From Tildeniella torsiva UHER 1998/13D (GTDB lineage: Bacteria > Cyanobacteriota > Cyanobacteriia > Phormidesmidales > Phormidesmidaceae), in the NCBI GenBank assembly GCA_019358835.1, contig JAHHIH010000027.1, positions 1-64,000 on the forward strand: a stretch of DNA of 64,000 bases, in the 5' to 3' direction. The notes under the pieces are model-generated. The model was not told the DNA's origin. It saw nothing but the letters and a program-made list of their open reading frames with translations, and made no database searches. A program made the position numbers and the translations under genes. Below, one piece after another: positions 44,917 to 53,177 of this stretch (the stretch's first letter is position 1; every line of letters begins with the position of its first letter).

Positions 44917-45155
44917 GCCGATAAAGGAGCGGTCATAAACCGCCGCTCGCGGTCAGCAGCGTAGGCAATGCAGGCTTTTAGATCTTCTCGCGTCAGGTCG
45001 GGAAAGTCATCGAGAATTTCGGCTTCGGTCATCTCGGAAGCCAGGTACTCAAGCACTTCATAGACGGTGATACGCAAGCCGCGTACGCAGGGTTTGCCGC
45101 CGCGCTTATTGGGTTCGATGGTGATGTAGTTTCGGTAGTCCATAACTGAAGTCAT
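44913..45155 (-). CDS. DUF433 antitoxin
   Basis: An 80-residue DUF433 protein: ITIEPNKRGGKPCVRGLRIT, then VYEVLEYLASEMTEAEILDD and FPDLTREDLKACIAYAADRE. It is a winged-helix-like domain that acts as antitoxin and autorepressor next to PIN-like toxins. All expected family blocks are present. It overlaps the genes on both sides by four bases, so the three proteins are translationally coupled. Confidence 0.85.
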   Translation of the reverse strand: MTSVMDYRNYITIEPNKRGGKPCVRGLRITVYEVLEYLASEMTEAEILDDFPDLTREDLKACIAYAADRERRFMTAPLSA

Positions 45156-45475
45156 TGATGTTGTGTTCTTGACTGCCTAGCTTTCATGCGAGTGTAGAAC
45201 GGTGACTTGGGTGCTTGGGCCATGCTGGCTTGGGTGTCTTGCCATTCTTGAGAAATTTCTTGGTCGATTTCGTCTTGGTGGTCGAAGTAGTAGCCCATGG
45301 TGGCGTGGGCTTCGGCTGGGGTTAGGTAGGGGTGCTGGCGGCAGAGTTCTTCGACTGACCAACCGTAGGCGAGGTAATCCATCACAATTTGGGCGACGCG
45401 AATGCGGAGGATGCGCTGCAATCTTGCGGGTTGTTGCTCGATTTTTTCGATGTGGGGATAGGTCAGGCTTAACAT
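45152..45475 (-). CDS. second DUF433-like protein
   Basis: A 107-residue protein with a divergent DUF433 core: RILRIRVAQIVMDYLAYGWS, then VEELCRQHPYLTPAEAHATM and GYYFDHQDEIDQEI, followed by a Gln/Ser-rich tail. In DUF433 the central helices have the same spacing. The N-terminal GKP-x-V-RG-x-RI block is replaced by PARLQRILRIR. It may be a second antitoxin or a regulator for the pair downstream. A good -10 box (TATACT, 45521-45516) lies 41 bases before the start codon, so the operon has its own promoter. Confidence 0.7.
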   Translation of the reverse strand: MLSLTYPHIEKIEQQPARLQRILRIRVAQIVMDYLAYGWSVEELCRQHPYLTPAEAHATMGYYFDHQDEIDQEISQEWQDTQASMAQAPKSPFYTRMKARQSRTQHQ

Positions 45476-45515
45476 AGGGCTTTTGTTAGAGCTGCTATGG
45501 CTGAGGTTGCCTTAC

Positions 45516-45521
45516 AGTATA
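45516..45521 (-). promoter_or_regulatory. -10 box of the DUF433/DUF5615 operon
   Basis: TATACT on the minus strand, 41 bases before the start codon of the first operon gene. A TTGACG lies 21 bases further up, too far for a standard -35, so the upstream element is uncertain. Confidence 0.4.
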
Positions 45522-45527
45522 GCGAGA

Positions 45528-45556
45528 GGGTTGGGTTTCCTTCGTCAATCCAACCC
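45528..45556. repeat. GGGTTGG...CCAACCC interspersed hairpin
   Basis: GGGTTGGGTTtccttcgtcAATCCAACCC forms a 10-bp stem, one pair being G-T. The sequence type is a very common cyanobacterial interspersed repeat. It lies between the Argonaute stop and the toxin operon and could terminate Argonaute transcription. Confidence 0.6.
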
Positions 45557-45594
45557 ACAGGAGATCTGCGATCGCACTCAATCTACAGCACTCT

Positions 45595-47796
45595 TTAGAC
45601 AGCAATCAGCTTTTCTCGACCAATATTTTGGAGAATACTTATCTGACCAATACGTTGAAACTCCTTACTACTTCTGTCAGCTAGATGAAGTACCCAAGGC
45701 AGTCGGCATGAACGAAAACCACTAGCAGGATGCAATTGAGTGAGATGGTAAGTTTGTAAAGCTAATAATTCAAGAGGAGCGTCCCCATACTCATGAACCA
45801 CCCTTAGGGGCCTAACACTACCGATATTTTCAGCTACTGCTTGGCTTGTAACCATAATAAAAGAACGTTCTTTTGGCATAAATACAGTGCTGCCAACTTG
45901 AGCATCCCGATAAACTTTTCTTTCACCTTGCATAACTTCCTTCCCCACTCTTCCTGCCCCACTTTTGCGTACCCCTACAAGATCTACAGAAATCCCTTGC
46001 TCCTTCAATGCCGTTAATGTTTGATCAAATTCTCCTGATTGAATCAACCCATCTCTCATTAACAATATTTTTCTGGGATAGCGGTTACAGATATTGTGAA
46101 ATTTGATAACAAGCTTAGATACTGTTTGCCAAACCCCTTGCCCAGAAAAACGCTCTCCTCTCTGAACGTCAGGAAGTTCCCAACCTAAGTTTTGCCCGTC
46201 AGCTAGCACAGCAAAAGCTGACGTTCCATAATACAGTTCTCGGTTTGTACCAGTATCAAAACCAATAATCAGTTCTGCAGCGTCAGGATGATCTATTGGT
46301 TCCAGCCTTATAGGTTGCCAACCAGCTTTACACAATAAACCTAGCACCACATTTATAGCTTTATAAGCATCAGCTTTTGGTTTGGGCACTATAAATTGAG
46401 TGGCAATACCAGCTTTCAACGCTTCAACTCTAACTTGCTGTTTACGCTCGTTAGGTGACCATGGCATAACTACTAAAACAGTTTTTATACCTTCATTTGA
46501 CCATGTTTGCCAAAACATTTGTCGATTAAGGGCACCTTCGGGTAATTGACTCAACACTCGGTAGGAATCAATTTGTATCTGTGCATCGCTCTTTTGGGCT
46601 ACTCCTTTTATACATTTCTCAACCTCTGAAGGATACCTACGTTGTTCATCAAAGAGATTAAGACAACCAAAGTTAGTCTCTCCGATTTTAACACAGCCCT
46701 TGTAACGAACTTTAGCAGCCTTATCTACCTCTCCCTTCAAAGCAAATAGCTTTGCTGCGGGAAGAATAAACCCATTTACCATCAGTGGCTTAGGCAAAGA
46801 GTAGATCCCATAGATTCTCTCAAAAATTGTTTGGGCTGTTTTTTCGCATTCTCTTAGCCGAGTATCTAAATTCTTCTTGATATGGCTAAAAACTTCTTGA
46901 ATGTTATTCTTCTCTTCCTGCTCGGATTGTTCTGCGATGGTTGCCAACATTTCCATCGTTAGGCTAGGTGAAAGCCTTTGAGAAAGATGAGCTACCGCCT
47001 GAGCATTCCATTGATTTGCTCTTTTTACATAAACGACACGCGAATTCTGTATTTCTTCCTCTGTTGCCCCATTTTGGCGATGATAATTGGCCAGAGTCAT
47101 TCCCAAGCTTTCAATCAAGGTTTCGTCAGGCGTTTGATCAGAGAGTCCTTCATATCGCCAACTAATGTAATTATTGCTCTTATCTTTGTATGTGTTTCGA
47201 GCATAACTAATCGAAACATCAGGATATTCATCTTGCCATTGATGAAGATTCCACGGGGTATAAAAACGGTGATGTATATCTATCTCTAGATATACATCAC
47301 CTTCGGAATCGATGTCGATATCTATTCTTCTTCCTTTGTGTACCTCCCAACCCTTACCATACTTCTCTTTGCCTGCATCCCCCGTTATCCACCAAATCAA
47401 TCCGCCCTCAGAAGACCTTTCAATAGCTGTCGAGTTCCACATCCTTAATTGTTTTTCTAATTTTCTTCTCTCTAGACCTTCTAATCCCTTAAGCTCTGAA
47501 GAGTCAGCACAATTTAATTTTCTTGTGGAAATAAGTCTCAATTCCCAGTTCTCACCTTGCAAGCGATCTAGACTAATAGCCTCTTGAGCTATAATCCTGG
47601 AGCCTAATCTTGTCGCGGGGGTTCCGAGTTTATAACAAATGCTAGAAATTGCTTTTTGTTCATCGCCTTGATCAGGATTCTCTTTAAAGCTACAGCTGTA
47701 TTCATAAATCAAAAGTTCAGAATCACTCAATTGTTTCACAAAGAAACGGTTCAACACAACTTCAGTATCTTCAAATTCAATTTTCATAGAAAACAT
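45595..47796 (-). CDS. long-A prokaryotic Argonaute (SeAgo-like)
   Basis: A protein of 733 residues from ATG 47796; the frame extends to GTG 47805, and ATG 47787 is also possible. Counting from the GTG, the PIWI nuclease tetrad is intact: Asp517 in IIGFDTGTN, Glu551 in QRGERFSG, Asp585 in LLMRDG and Asp710 in VLHLAD. The MID region (about 440-500) has GIATQ (Gln470) and LLCKAGWQP (Lys493) at guide 5'-phosphate-binding positions. N-terminal and PAZ regions fill the first 430 residues. Length and motifs resemble the DNA-guided DNA nuclease SeAgo of Synechococcus elongatus. Such proteins take up small DNA guides and cut invading DNA or help chromosome separation. The gene is AT-richer than its surroundings, suggesting transfer. 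No helicase or nuclease partner is adjacent. Confidence 0.88.
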   Translation of the reverse strand: MFSMKIEFEDTEVVLNRFFVKQLSDSELLIYEYSCSFKENPDQGDEQKAISSICYKLGTPATRLGSRIIAQEAISLDRLQGENWELRLISTRKLNCADSSELKGLEGLERRKLEKQLRMWNSTAIERSSEGGLIWWITGDAGKEKYGKGWEVHKGRRIDIDIDSEGDVYLEIDIHHRFYTPWNLHQWQDEYPDVSISYARNTYKDKSNNYISWRYEGLSDQTPDETLIESLGMTLANYHRQNGATEEEIQNSRVVYVKRANQWNAQAVAHLSQRLSPSLTMEMLATIAEQSEQEEKNNIQEVFSHIKKNLDTRLRECEKTAQTIFERIYGIYSLPKPLMVNGFILPAAKLFALKGEVDKAAKVRYKGCVKIGETNFGCLNLFDEQRRYPSEVEKCIKGVAQKSDAQIQIDSYRVLSQLPEGALNRQMFWQTWSNEGIKTVLVVMPWSPNERKQQVRVEALKAGIATQFIVPKPKADAYKAINVVLGLLCKAGWQPIRLEPIDHPDAAELIIGFDTGTNRELYYGTSAFAVLADGQNLGWELPDVQRGERFSGQGVWQTVSKLVIKFHNICNRYPRKILLMRDGLIQSGEFDQTLTALKEQGISVDLVGVRKSGAGRVGKEVMQGERKVYRDAQVGSTVFMPKERSFIMVTSQAVAENIGSVRPLRVVHEYGDAPLELLALQTYHLTQLHPASGFRSCRLPWVLHLADRSSKEFQRIGQISILQNIGREKLIAV

Positions 47797-47805
47797 TAAA
47801 CTCAC

Positions 47806-48149
47806 TTACTGGTTTTAACAGCAATCCTATAGTAAAGACAGTCCTTGAAACTACTTTTATGGTCTAACTCACCCTTTAAGATCTTCTCCACGGTTGACGG
47901 GGAGCGATCGCATCAGTACACTCATCCATTAAGCCGTTCAGCAGAGCGGTGACCACACAGAACTCGAAAATCTTAGCGCTGTCTGAGGGTGTTAGCGGCA
48001 CCAACAGACAGCTAACCCCGCAAATCTAGACAGCAGATTGCGAGGCTAGGCCCATCGTACCCTAGCCCCCACAGTTTGCACTTCAACTACGGGTGGCTGG
48101 GGTTTTCGCGTTCTGTTTCTTCCGTACCCACTACAAGGAAACAGAACCG
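47806..48149. other. intergenic region upstream of the Argonaute gene
   Basis: No convincing gene is present. Composition changes from AT-rich (Argonaute side) to GC-rich near 47880. A GTTAGCGG/CCCCGC-like imperfect repeat is seen around 47990-48025. The end holds the ribosome-binding site AAGGAA for the gene at 48150. Confidence 0.35.
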
Positions 48150-48431
48150 ATGTTTGAATATCTCGAACCCGATGCCAGCGGCGCATCTAATCTGCCGCCG
48201 TCTTCACGCAGCACCTCCCATGTTCGCCCAGAGCGGGTGCGCCACATGCTCTACGGCAGCCTCGCAGGCATCGATCGCACCATCAAAATCCTCCACGCCC
48301 TCGGCTACACCGACCCCAACGACTGGAGCGACCCCATCCCCGTGCCGCCCACCAGCGGCACCACCGGCGCAACCACCCCAGCAGGCACCACCTGGATGGC
48401 GATCGCCACCAAAACCGTGCTGATTGAGTAA
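48150..48431 (+). CDS. small cyanobacterial hypothetical protein
   Basis: A 93-residue protein from the ATG at 48150, which has AAGGAA 9 bases upstream. The core RPERVRHMLYGSLAGIDRTI, then KILHALGYTDPNDWSDPIPV, looks like a conserved short helical domain found in small cyanobacterial proteins. It is followed by a Gly/Thr-rich, low-complexity tail. No function can be assigned. It is transcribed away from the Argonaute gene. Confidence 0.6.
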   Translation: MFEYLEPDASGASNLPPSSRSTSHVRPERVRHMLYGSLAGIDRTIKILHALGYTDPNDWSDPIPVPPTSGTTGATTPAGTTWMAIATKTVLIE

Positions 48432-48547
48432 AGCCCCCGCCCCCGATGGCCTACCCATTGCCGTCGGGGGCTGCGATCGCCATCCTCAAGCCCACTGCGA
48501 TCGCAACTTGGTACATTGAGCAGCCCACTTAACAAACAGCGCTTACT

Positions 48548-48696
48548 GTAAAGCAAAGTGGCACAACTGTTTAGCTTACACAGGCCGCTGCAAAGCAAAG
48601 TGGCACAGCTGTTTAGCTTACACAGGCCACTGCAAAGCAAAGTGGCACAACTGTTTAGCTTGCACAGGCCACTGCAAAGCAAAGTGGCACAGCTGT
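48548..48696. repeat. 42-bp tandem repeat, about 3.6 copies
   Basis: Units start at 48548, 48590, 48632 and 48674, exactly 42 bases apart. Each begins G(T/C)AAAGCAAAGTGGCACA and ends CACAGGCC(G/A)CT. Copies differ at a few positions that alternate (AACTG/AGCTG). There are no unique spacers, so it is not a CRISPR array. The unit length is a multiple of three, which opens chance frames on both strands. Confidence 0.85.
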
Positions 48697-48770
48697 GTAA
48701 TGGTTTCAGGGGGCAACTTGCCAATTGCACGCCGCGTTATGTCAATTTGACCCCGCAGTATTAATGTGCG

Positions 48771-49439
48771 CTAACCGTCCTTACGCTTGTGCAGTCGGGT
48801 GAGCGAAATTCTCGCCGACTCGGCCACCTGAAACTGGGAGTCTTTTTCGAGATAGCGCAGGGCAGGCTCGGTTTTTGGCGTAGGTAGATAGCCTAGGGCC
48901 TCAGCCAGTCGCTGGCGCACCAGCCAATCCTCCGACTGGGCAAACTTGAGGATTTCATCCACCGCTTCCAGGTCGCCAATCTCGCCGACAGCGGCGATCG
49001 CCGCCTGCTGCATTACCACCTCGTCACTTTGCAACGCCTGCATCAGCACATCGTGGGCGCGAGGGTCTTTGAGATTGCCAAGAGAAACCGCCGCACTAAA
49101 GCGCACCAGCCAGTCAGTATCTTCGTAAAATGCCCGCACCAGCGTCTCAAACGCTCTTGGATCTTCCAAATATCCCAGCGCCCCCGCCGCGTCAGCGCGA
49201 ATGCCGTAGTCAGGGTCAGAGGTGAGCAGATTAATCAAAATGTCGTACGACTCTTCATCAGGCTTAATGCCCAGGGCAAACACCGCCATCGAGCGGATTT
49301 GCAGGTTTTTGTCGTGCAGCGCCTGCCGAATCAGCGGTGCCGCCTGGGCCGTAGGCACATCCCGCAGCGAGGCCAAAGCCAGCATGCGGTCTTTCGAGTC
49401 TTCGCTTTTAAGCTGGGCAGAAATCTGCTCTAAATCCAT
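48771..49439 (-). CDS. HEAT-repeat protein (PBS-lyase type)
   Basis: A 222-residue protein built of HEAT-like repeats: DRMLALASLRDVPTAQAAPL, IRQALHDKNLQIRSMAVFAL, GIRADAAGALGYLEDPRAFE, VRFSAAVSLGNLKDPRAHDV, and so on. The repeats are of the type found in phycobilin lyases and NblB, but no chromophore-attachment residue can be named, so it may be only a protein-binding scaffold. The ATG at 49439 is preferred because the frame upstream runs through a GT-rich repeat. Cytoplasmic. Confidence 0.8.
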   Translation of the reverse strand: MDLEQISAQLKSEDSKDRMLALASLRDVPTAQAAPLIRQALHDKNLQIRSMAVFALGIKPDEESYDILINLLTSDPDYGIRADAAGALGYLEDPRAFETLVRAFYEDTDWLVRFSAAVSLGNLKDPRAHDVLMQALQSDEVVMQQAAIAAVGEIGDLEAVDEILKFAQSEDWLVRQRLAEALGYLPTPKTEPALRYLEKDSQFQVAESARISLTRLHKRKDG

Positions 49440-49479
49440 GGGAAAGGTTCGGGGTGAACGGTCCTCTTCAGTATAAGGA

Positions 49480-49577
49480 GGTGGGGTGATGTGGGTGTGC
49501 GGGTGATGTGGGTGTGTGAGTGTGTGGATGAGGCCACCTACTCGCTCACCTACCCACTTACTCACCTACTCTCCTCC
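49480..49577. repeat. GT-rich/CA-rich paired spacer element
   Basis: A GT-rich arm with a direct repeat (GGGTGATGTGGGTGTG at 49484 and 49501) is followed by ACCTACTCGCTCACCTACCC, so the arms can pair roughly. It has the same layout as the G-rich/C-rich elements at 5.7 and 8.9 kb but a different sequence. It lies between two minus-strand genes. Confidence 0.45.
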
Positions 49578-50201
49578 CTACCGTTTCTTCACTCGCCCAA
49601 AATGCTCCTCCCCCTGCCGTGCCGAAACCGAGTTAGCCACAGGCTCTAGGGTCACGATGTCAAAGTGGGGCTCAAAGAGCTGGCGCACTTCTGCTGGGGT
49701 GGTGCCAAAGGGGGGGCCGCCGGAGCGTTGATGGGTAAAGAATACGGCCAGCAGTTCACCATCGGGCACTAGCAGCTCGGCCACCAAAGCTACATAGGCA
49801 GTTCGCAGGGAGGGGTCGATCGCACAAAAGCAGGTGTGTTCGATCGCATAGTCAAATTGGCCCGCCAGGTCTGGGGTCAGCTCAAAGATGTCCTGTCGCA
49901 GCAGGTTGAGGGAAAGCTGCTGGGCCTGAGCTTGCTCCCTTAGGGACTGAATCGGCGAAGGGGCAAAATCTACGGCGGTGACCTCAAACCCTTGCTGGGC
50001 GAAGAAGAGAGCATCGTGGCCGCGCCCGGCACCGAGGGCGATCGCGCGACCCGGCAGCGGTGCATCCACACCATTCAGCAGCGTTTGAAAGGCGGGGGCG
50101 GGCTGGCCCAGATCCCAGCGGGGGTTGCCCTCTTGGTAGCGCTGTTCCCAGTCGTCGGGGCCAAGGGGTGGTGTTGGGGAGGACGGAGTTTGTGCGGTCA
50201 C
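49578..50201 (-). CDS. TPMT-like SAM-dependent methyltransferase
   Basis: A 207-residue class I methyltransferase of the thiopurine S-methyltransferase type. The N-terminal WEQRYQEGNPRWDLGQPAPA is diagnostic. The SAM-binding motif follows (GRAIALGAGRGHDALFFAQQ), then VTAVDFAPSPIQ and FDYAIEHTCFCAIDPSLR. Bacterial relatives methylate thiols, selenium or tellurium compounds, or halides; the substrate is not evident. The GTG start at 50201 faces the divergent carboxypeptidase gene 57 bases away. Confidence 0.85.
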   Translation of the reverse strand: MTAQTPSSPTPPLGPDDWEQRYQEGNPRWDLGQPAPAFQTLLNGVDAPLPGRAIALGAGRGHDALFFAQQGFEVTAVDFAPSPIQSLREQAQAQQLSLNLLRQDIFELTPDLAGQFDYAIEHTCFCAIDPSLRTAYVALVAELLVPDGELLAVFFTHQRSGGPPFGTTPAEVRQLFEPHFDIVTLEPVANSVSARQGEEHFGRVKKR

Positions 50202-50258
50202 GGGGGGCTCCGGGGTGTATGCTCGGCAGTGGTATTCAGAAATTTTAGGGTAGCGCGT

Positions 50259-51299
50259 ATGCGGCGGCGACAGCTATTGGGCGGGCTGGGGGTAGCGGCG
50301 GCGGCAGGGGCACTGGGGCAGCGGGCGGTGCAGGCCCAAGGGCGTTCTACCCTGCTGCCGCCGCGCCTGCGGGCGGGCGATACGGTGGGGATTGTGAGCC
50401 CAGCGGGGGCTACCTTTGAGCGCGATCGCCTCGATCTAGTCATCGACGCGGTCAAAGCCCTGGGTTTCGTACCCCGCGTGGCTCCCCACGCCCTGGCGCG
50501 CTACGGCTATCTGGCGGGCACCGACGCCGAGCGAGCTGCCGATGTAAATGCTATGTTCGCCGACCCAGCAGTCAAAGCGCTGCTGCCGATCCGGGGCGAC
50601 TGGGGCAGCGCCCGCATTCTGCCCTACCTCGACTACGACCTGATTCGCGCCAATCCCAAGGTGGTAATTGGTTTTAGCGACATCTCGGCCCTGCTGCTGG
50701 GCCTCTATGCCCAGACGGGGCTGGTCACGTTCCACGGCCCCCACGGCCTAACCGCCTGGCGCGACGATCAGGTGGAGCCGCTGCGGCGCATTTTGATCAA
50801 CGGTGAAATGCTCACCTACACCAACCCGCTGCTGGGGGCCGACCAAGACCGCCTGATGCGCGATCAGGGCCGCATTCAGACCATTACACCGGGTCGCGCC
50901 ACCGGGCCATTGCTGGGGGGCAATCTTTCAGTCATTTCTGGCATTGTGGGGTCGCCTTACATGCCCGACACCACCGGGGCCATTCTGTTTCTAGAAGACG
51001 TGGGTGAAGCGCCCTACAGCATCGATCGCATGCTGACCCAGCTCAAGCTGGCGGGTCTGCTCGATGGTCTGGCGGGGTTTGTGTTTGGCCAATGCACCGC
51101 CTGCGGCCCTGGCGAAGGCTACGGCTCGCTCACCCTGGAGGAGATTCTGCAAGACCACATCAAACCCCTGGGCATTCCCGCCTACGCGGGTGCGTGGATT
51201 GGCCACGTAGAGCCGCTGTGGACGTTGCCCATTGGTGGTTCAGTGACCATGGATGCCACCCTCGGCAGTCTGCAAATGCAGGCTTCCGCCGTGAGCTAG
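50259..51299 (+). CDS. LD-carboxypeptidase (S66 peptidase, LdcA-like)
   Basis: A 346-residue enzyme that removes the terminal D-Ala from murein tetrapeptides during wall recycling. A Tat-like signal (RRRQLLGGLGVAAAAGALG) is followed by the domain start AGDTVGIVSPAG. Triad candidates are Ser in VVIGFSDIS, Glu in LFLEDVGEAPY and His in WIGHVEPLWTLPIG. The twin arginine and the long hydrophobic stretch suggest export, unlike the cytoplasmic E. coli LdcA. ATG 50259 begins the signal; the open frame upstream is antisense to the methyltransferase. Confidence 0.85.
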   Translation: MRRRQLLGGLGVAAAAGALGQRAVQAQGRSTLLPPRLRAGDTVGIVSPAGATFERDRLDLVIDAVKALGFVPRVAPHALARYGYLAGTDAERAADVNAMFADPAVKALLPIRGDWGSARILPYLDYDLIRANPKVVIGFSDISALLLGLYAQTGLVTFHGPHGLTAWRDDQVEPLRRILINGEMLTYTNPLLGADQDRLMRDQGRIQTITPGRATGPLLGGNLSVISGIVGSPYMPDTTGAILFLEDVGEAPYSIDRMLTQLKLAGLLDGLAGFVFGQCTACGPGEGYGSLTLEEILQDHIKPLGIPAYAGAWIGHVEPLWTLPIGGSVTMDATLGSLQMQASAVS

Positions 51300-51309
51300 T
51301 ACCGCTGGA

Positions 51310-51420
51310 CGGAATTCAAAATGCAAAGTGCAAAATTTTGAATTCTCAATTTTGTTCACGCAGCGTCTCCGGAGGAGAAATTTTGAACTCATCCGCTTCG
51401 CATTACCGTTGTCGCAGTCG
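51310..51420. repeat. interspersed repeat remnant with GCAGCGTCTCC motif
   Basis: AGTGCAAAATTTTGAATTCT and GCAGCGTCTCCGGAGGAGAA are short sequence types repeated widely in cyanobacterial genomes. They fill the gap between the convergent carboxypeptidase and GT39-like genes. CTCC-GGAG inside the second motif is self-complementary. Confidence 0.5.
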
Positions 51421-53007
51421 TCACGCCCCCTGGGGCGGAATGAGCTGCACTAGGTCATTGGGAGCAAACCCGGTAGCATCGTTGGCTGGAGCGGTCTGCC
51501 ACCCCGACGGCACCGTGTCGAGCAGGGTCGATGGCGGCTCAAATAAAAACAGCCTGGGCTGGTCTTGGGCGACGGCTTGCAGGGTAGCCAACGGGGGTAA
51601 GGTTCTCTTGGGCAGCAGCCACAGCGCGGTGTTGGGGCTGAGGTAGTGGCTGAGGGAAATAGCTTCTCCCAGGGCAATGCCGCTCTCACCAAAGATGACC
51701 ACCGAAGCGTTCTGCTGGTTGAGGTAGGTGGCGATCGCCAGGTTCGAATAGCTCAGAGATTTATTCCACCAGGTGAAGGCGCGGGTGTTGGTGACTCCAG
51801 AGGCGAGGCCCAGCGTCAACAGCAGGGCTAAAAGCGCCGCCGCCATTACCCTAGACCGTCGCGAGGCGGCGGCGAGACCAGCGTTGATCAGAGGGGCGAT
51901 CGCCAGCGGCACCAGCAGCAGCGACGGCAAAAAATAGCGGGTGTTGGTCGAAATTTGCCCGCTGCGCACCAGGTCGCCGCCAATCAGAATCAGGGGCGGC
52001 ACCAGCAGCCCGCAGCCTAAAAACACCGCCGTTGAGCGAGGATGGTGCCGCCCAATGTGAACCAGGCTAACGGCCACCAATCCCAGCACCAGGGCCGGGC
52101 CAACCACCGTAAAAGCATGGTCGAGCGGCAGATTAAAATCGACTATGGTGGCGCTATAGTGCAGCCCCCACAGCTTTCTCAAAAAGTCTAAGGCTTGAGG
52201 CTTATCCGTCCAGGCAGTGACCTCTCTCAGCCGCTCCCACCGCCGCACGATCGTCCAAATCCAGGGAACAAACAGCCCAATGCCCAGACCGTGGGCCAGC
52301 CCAAACCCCAGCCAGGGCCGTCGCTGCCGCTGGGTCAGCACCATAAAGGCCAGGTGGCTCAGCCCCAGTAATCCAGTCATCAGTGATCCGTACCAGCTCA
52401 GCCCCAGGGCCAAACCATAGACTAGCCAGGCCAGCGGCTGGTTGAGCCGCACTGCTCGCATCAGCGCCCCGTGGGCCAGCAGTAGCCCCACCGCCCACAG
52501 GCTATACTCGCGGGCCTCCTGGCTGTAGATAATTTGAACAGGCGACACCGCCATCAGGGCCGTCGCCAGCCAGGCCACGGGCGGGTTGAGCGGAAATAGC
52601 TGCCGTCCCAGCCAAAATATAGCCGCCAGGGCGATCGCCCCAAAAATTGCCGCGATCGCCCGATAGCCTCCCACCGATGCCCCAAACAGCCGTCCCCAGC
52701 CGTGGGCTGCGAGGTAATACAGCGGCGGATGCTCCGGGTGGTTGGCCAGGGCATCCCAGCAGTCGGCCAGGGAGGGGGCGGGTGGCATCTGCTGGTACTG
52801 CAACAGGTCGGCAGCGGTCAGATCGGGGCGGTCTAAAACCGCATCCTGCACCGCTGGCCCCTTGTAGCCCGCCACCCGCAGGCTGGTGTAGGCTTCATCG
52901 TGCCAGTAGACCTTGCGCTCTAGGTTAGAGAATCGCAGTACTAGACCTATGGCTATGGCTGCGATCGCCACTCCCTTGACCCCAACCCAGCCCTTTGCCA
53001 AACCCAT
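51421..53007 (-). CDS. GT39-like membrane glycosyltransferase
   Basis: A protein of about 528 residues with some eleven membrane helices, resembling ArnT/dolichyl-phosphate-mannose transferases. The first loop carries VYWHDEAYTSLRVAG (the acidic pair after the first helix is the likely catalytic site), and NHPEHPPLYYLAAHGWGRL and PVQIIYSQEAREYSLWAVG follow as in the family. It would move a sugar from a lipid carrier to an envelope acceptor. The frame opens at 53079, but the fit improves at ATG 53007. AAGGAGG touches that ATG directly, so the TTG at 53001, six bases past AGGAGG, may be the real start. Confidence 0.75.
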   Translation of the reverse strand: MGLAKGWVGVKGVAIAAIAIGLVLRFSNLERKVYWHDEAYTSLRVAGYKGPAVQDAVLDRPDLTAADLLQYQQMPPAPSLADCWDALANHPEHPPLYYLAAHGWGRLFGASVGGYRAIAAIFGAIALAAIFWLGRQLFPLNPPVAWLATALMAVSPVQIIYSQEAREYSLWAVGLLLAHGALMRAVRLNQPLAWLVYGLALGLSWYGSLMTGLLGLSHLAFMVLTQRQRRPWLGFGLAHGLGIGLFVPWIWTIVRRWERLREVTAWTDKPQALDFLRKLWGLHYSATIVDFNLPLDHAFTVVGPALVLGLVAVSLVHIGRHHPRSTAVFLGCGLLVPPLILIGGDLVRSGQISTNTRYFLPSLLLVPLAIAPLINAGLAAASRRSRVMAAALLALLLTLGLASGVTNTRAFTWWNKSLSYSNLAIATYLNQQNASVVIFGESGIALGEAISLSHYLSPNTALWLLPKRTLPPLATLQAVAQDQPRLFLFEPPSTLLDTVPSGWQTAPANDATGFAPNDLVQLIPPQGA

Positions 53008-53177
53008 CCTCCTTACGTTGGCTCCCTGGCACCGAGCGAGAGCATAGCCCAAGCCCCACTGACCGTCGTGACAGGTCAAGGTGCCCGCCCATCATCATCC
53101 CAGACGGCAGCGGCATGAGCCTAGCCAGCTCCCCCAGACACCCAGCGCTGCGGGAAAAGCTAGCCGCCGGAGCCACT

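Noticed and set aside
45483-45725. 80-residue plus-strand frame with SIARGLGFLRQSNPQ
   Set aside because: Half is translation of the common GGGTTGG...CCAACCC repeat and half is antisense to the Argonaute 3' end.
48540-48700. Possible CRISPR array
   Set aside because: The units follow each other with no unique spacers, and no cas genes are in the window.
48305-48730. Minus-strand frame with Cys-rich 14-residue repeats (NSCATLLCSGLCKL)
   Set aside because: It is the translation of the 42-bp tandem repeat, whose length is a multiple of three. It has no ribosome-binding site, and the plus strand is open too, so it is a repeat artefact.
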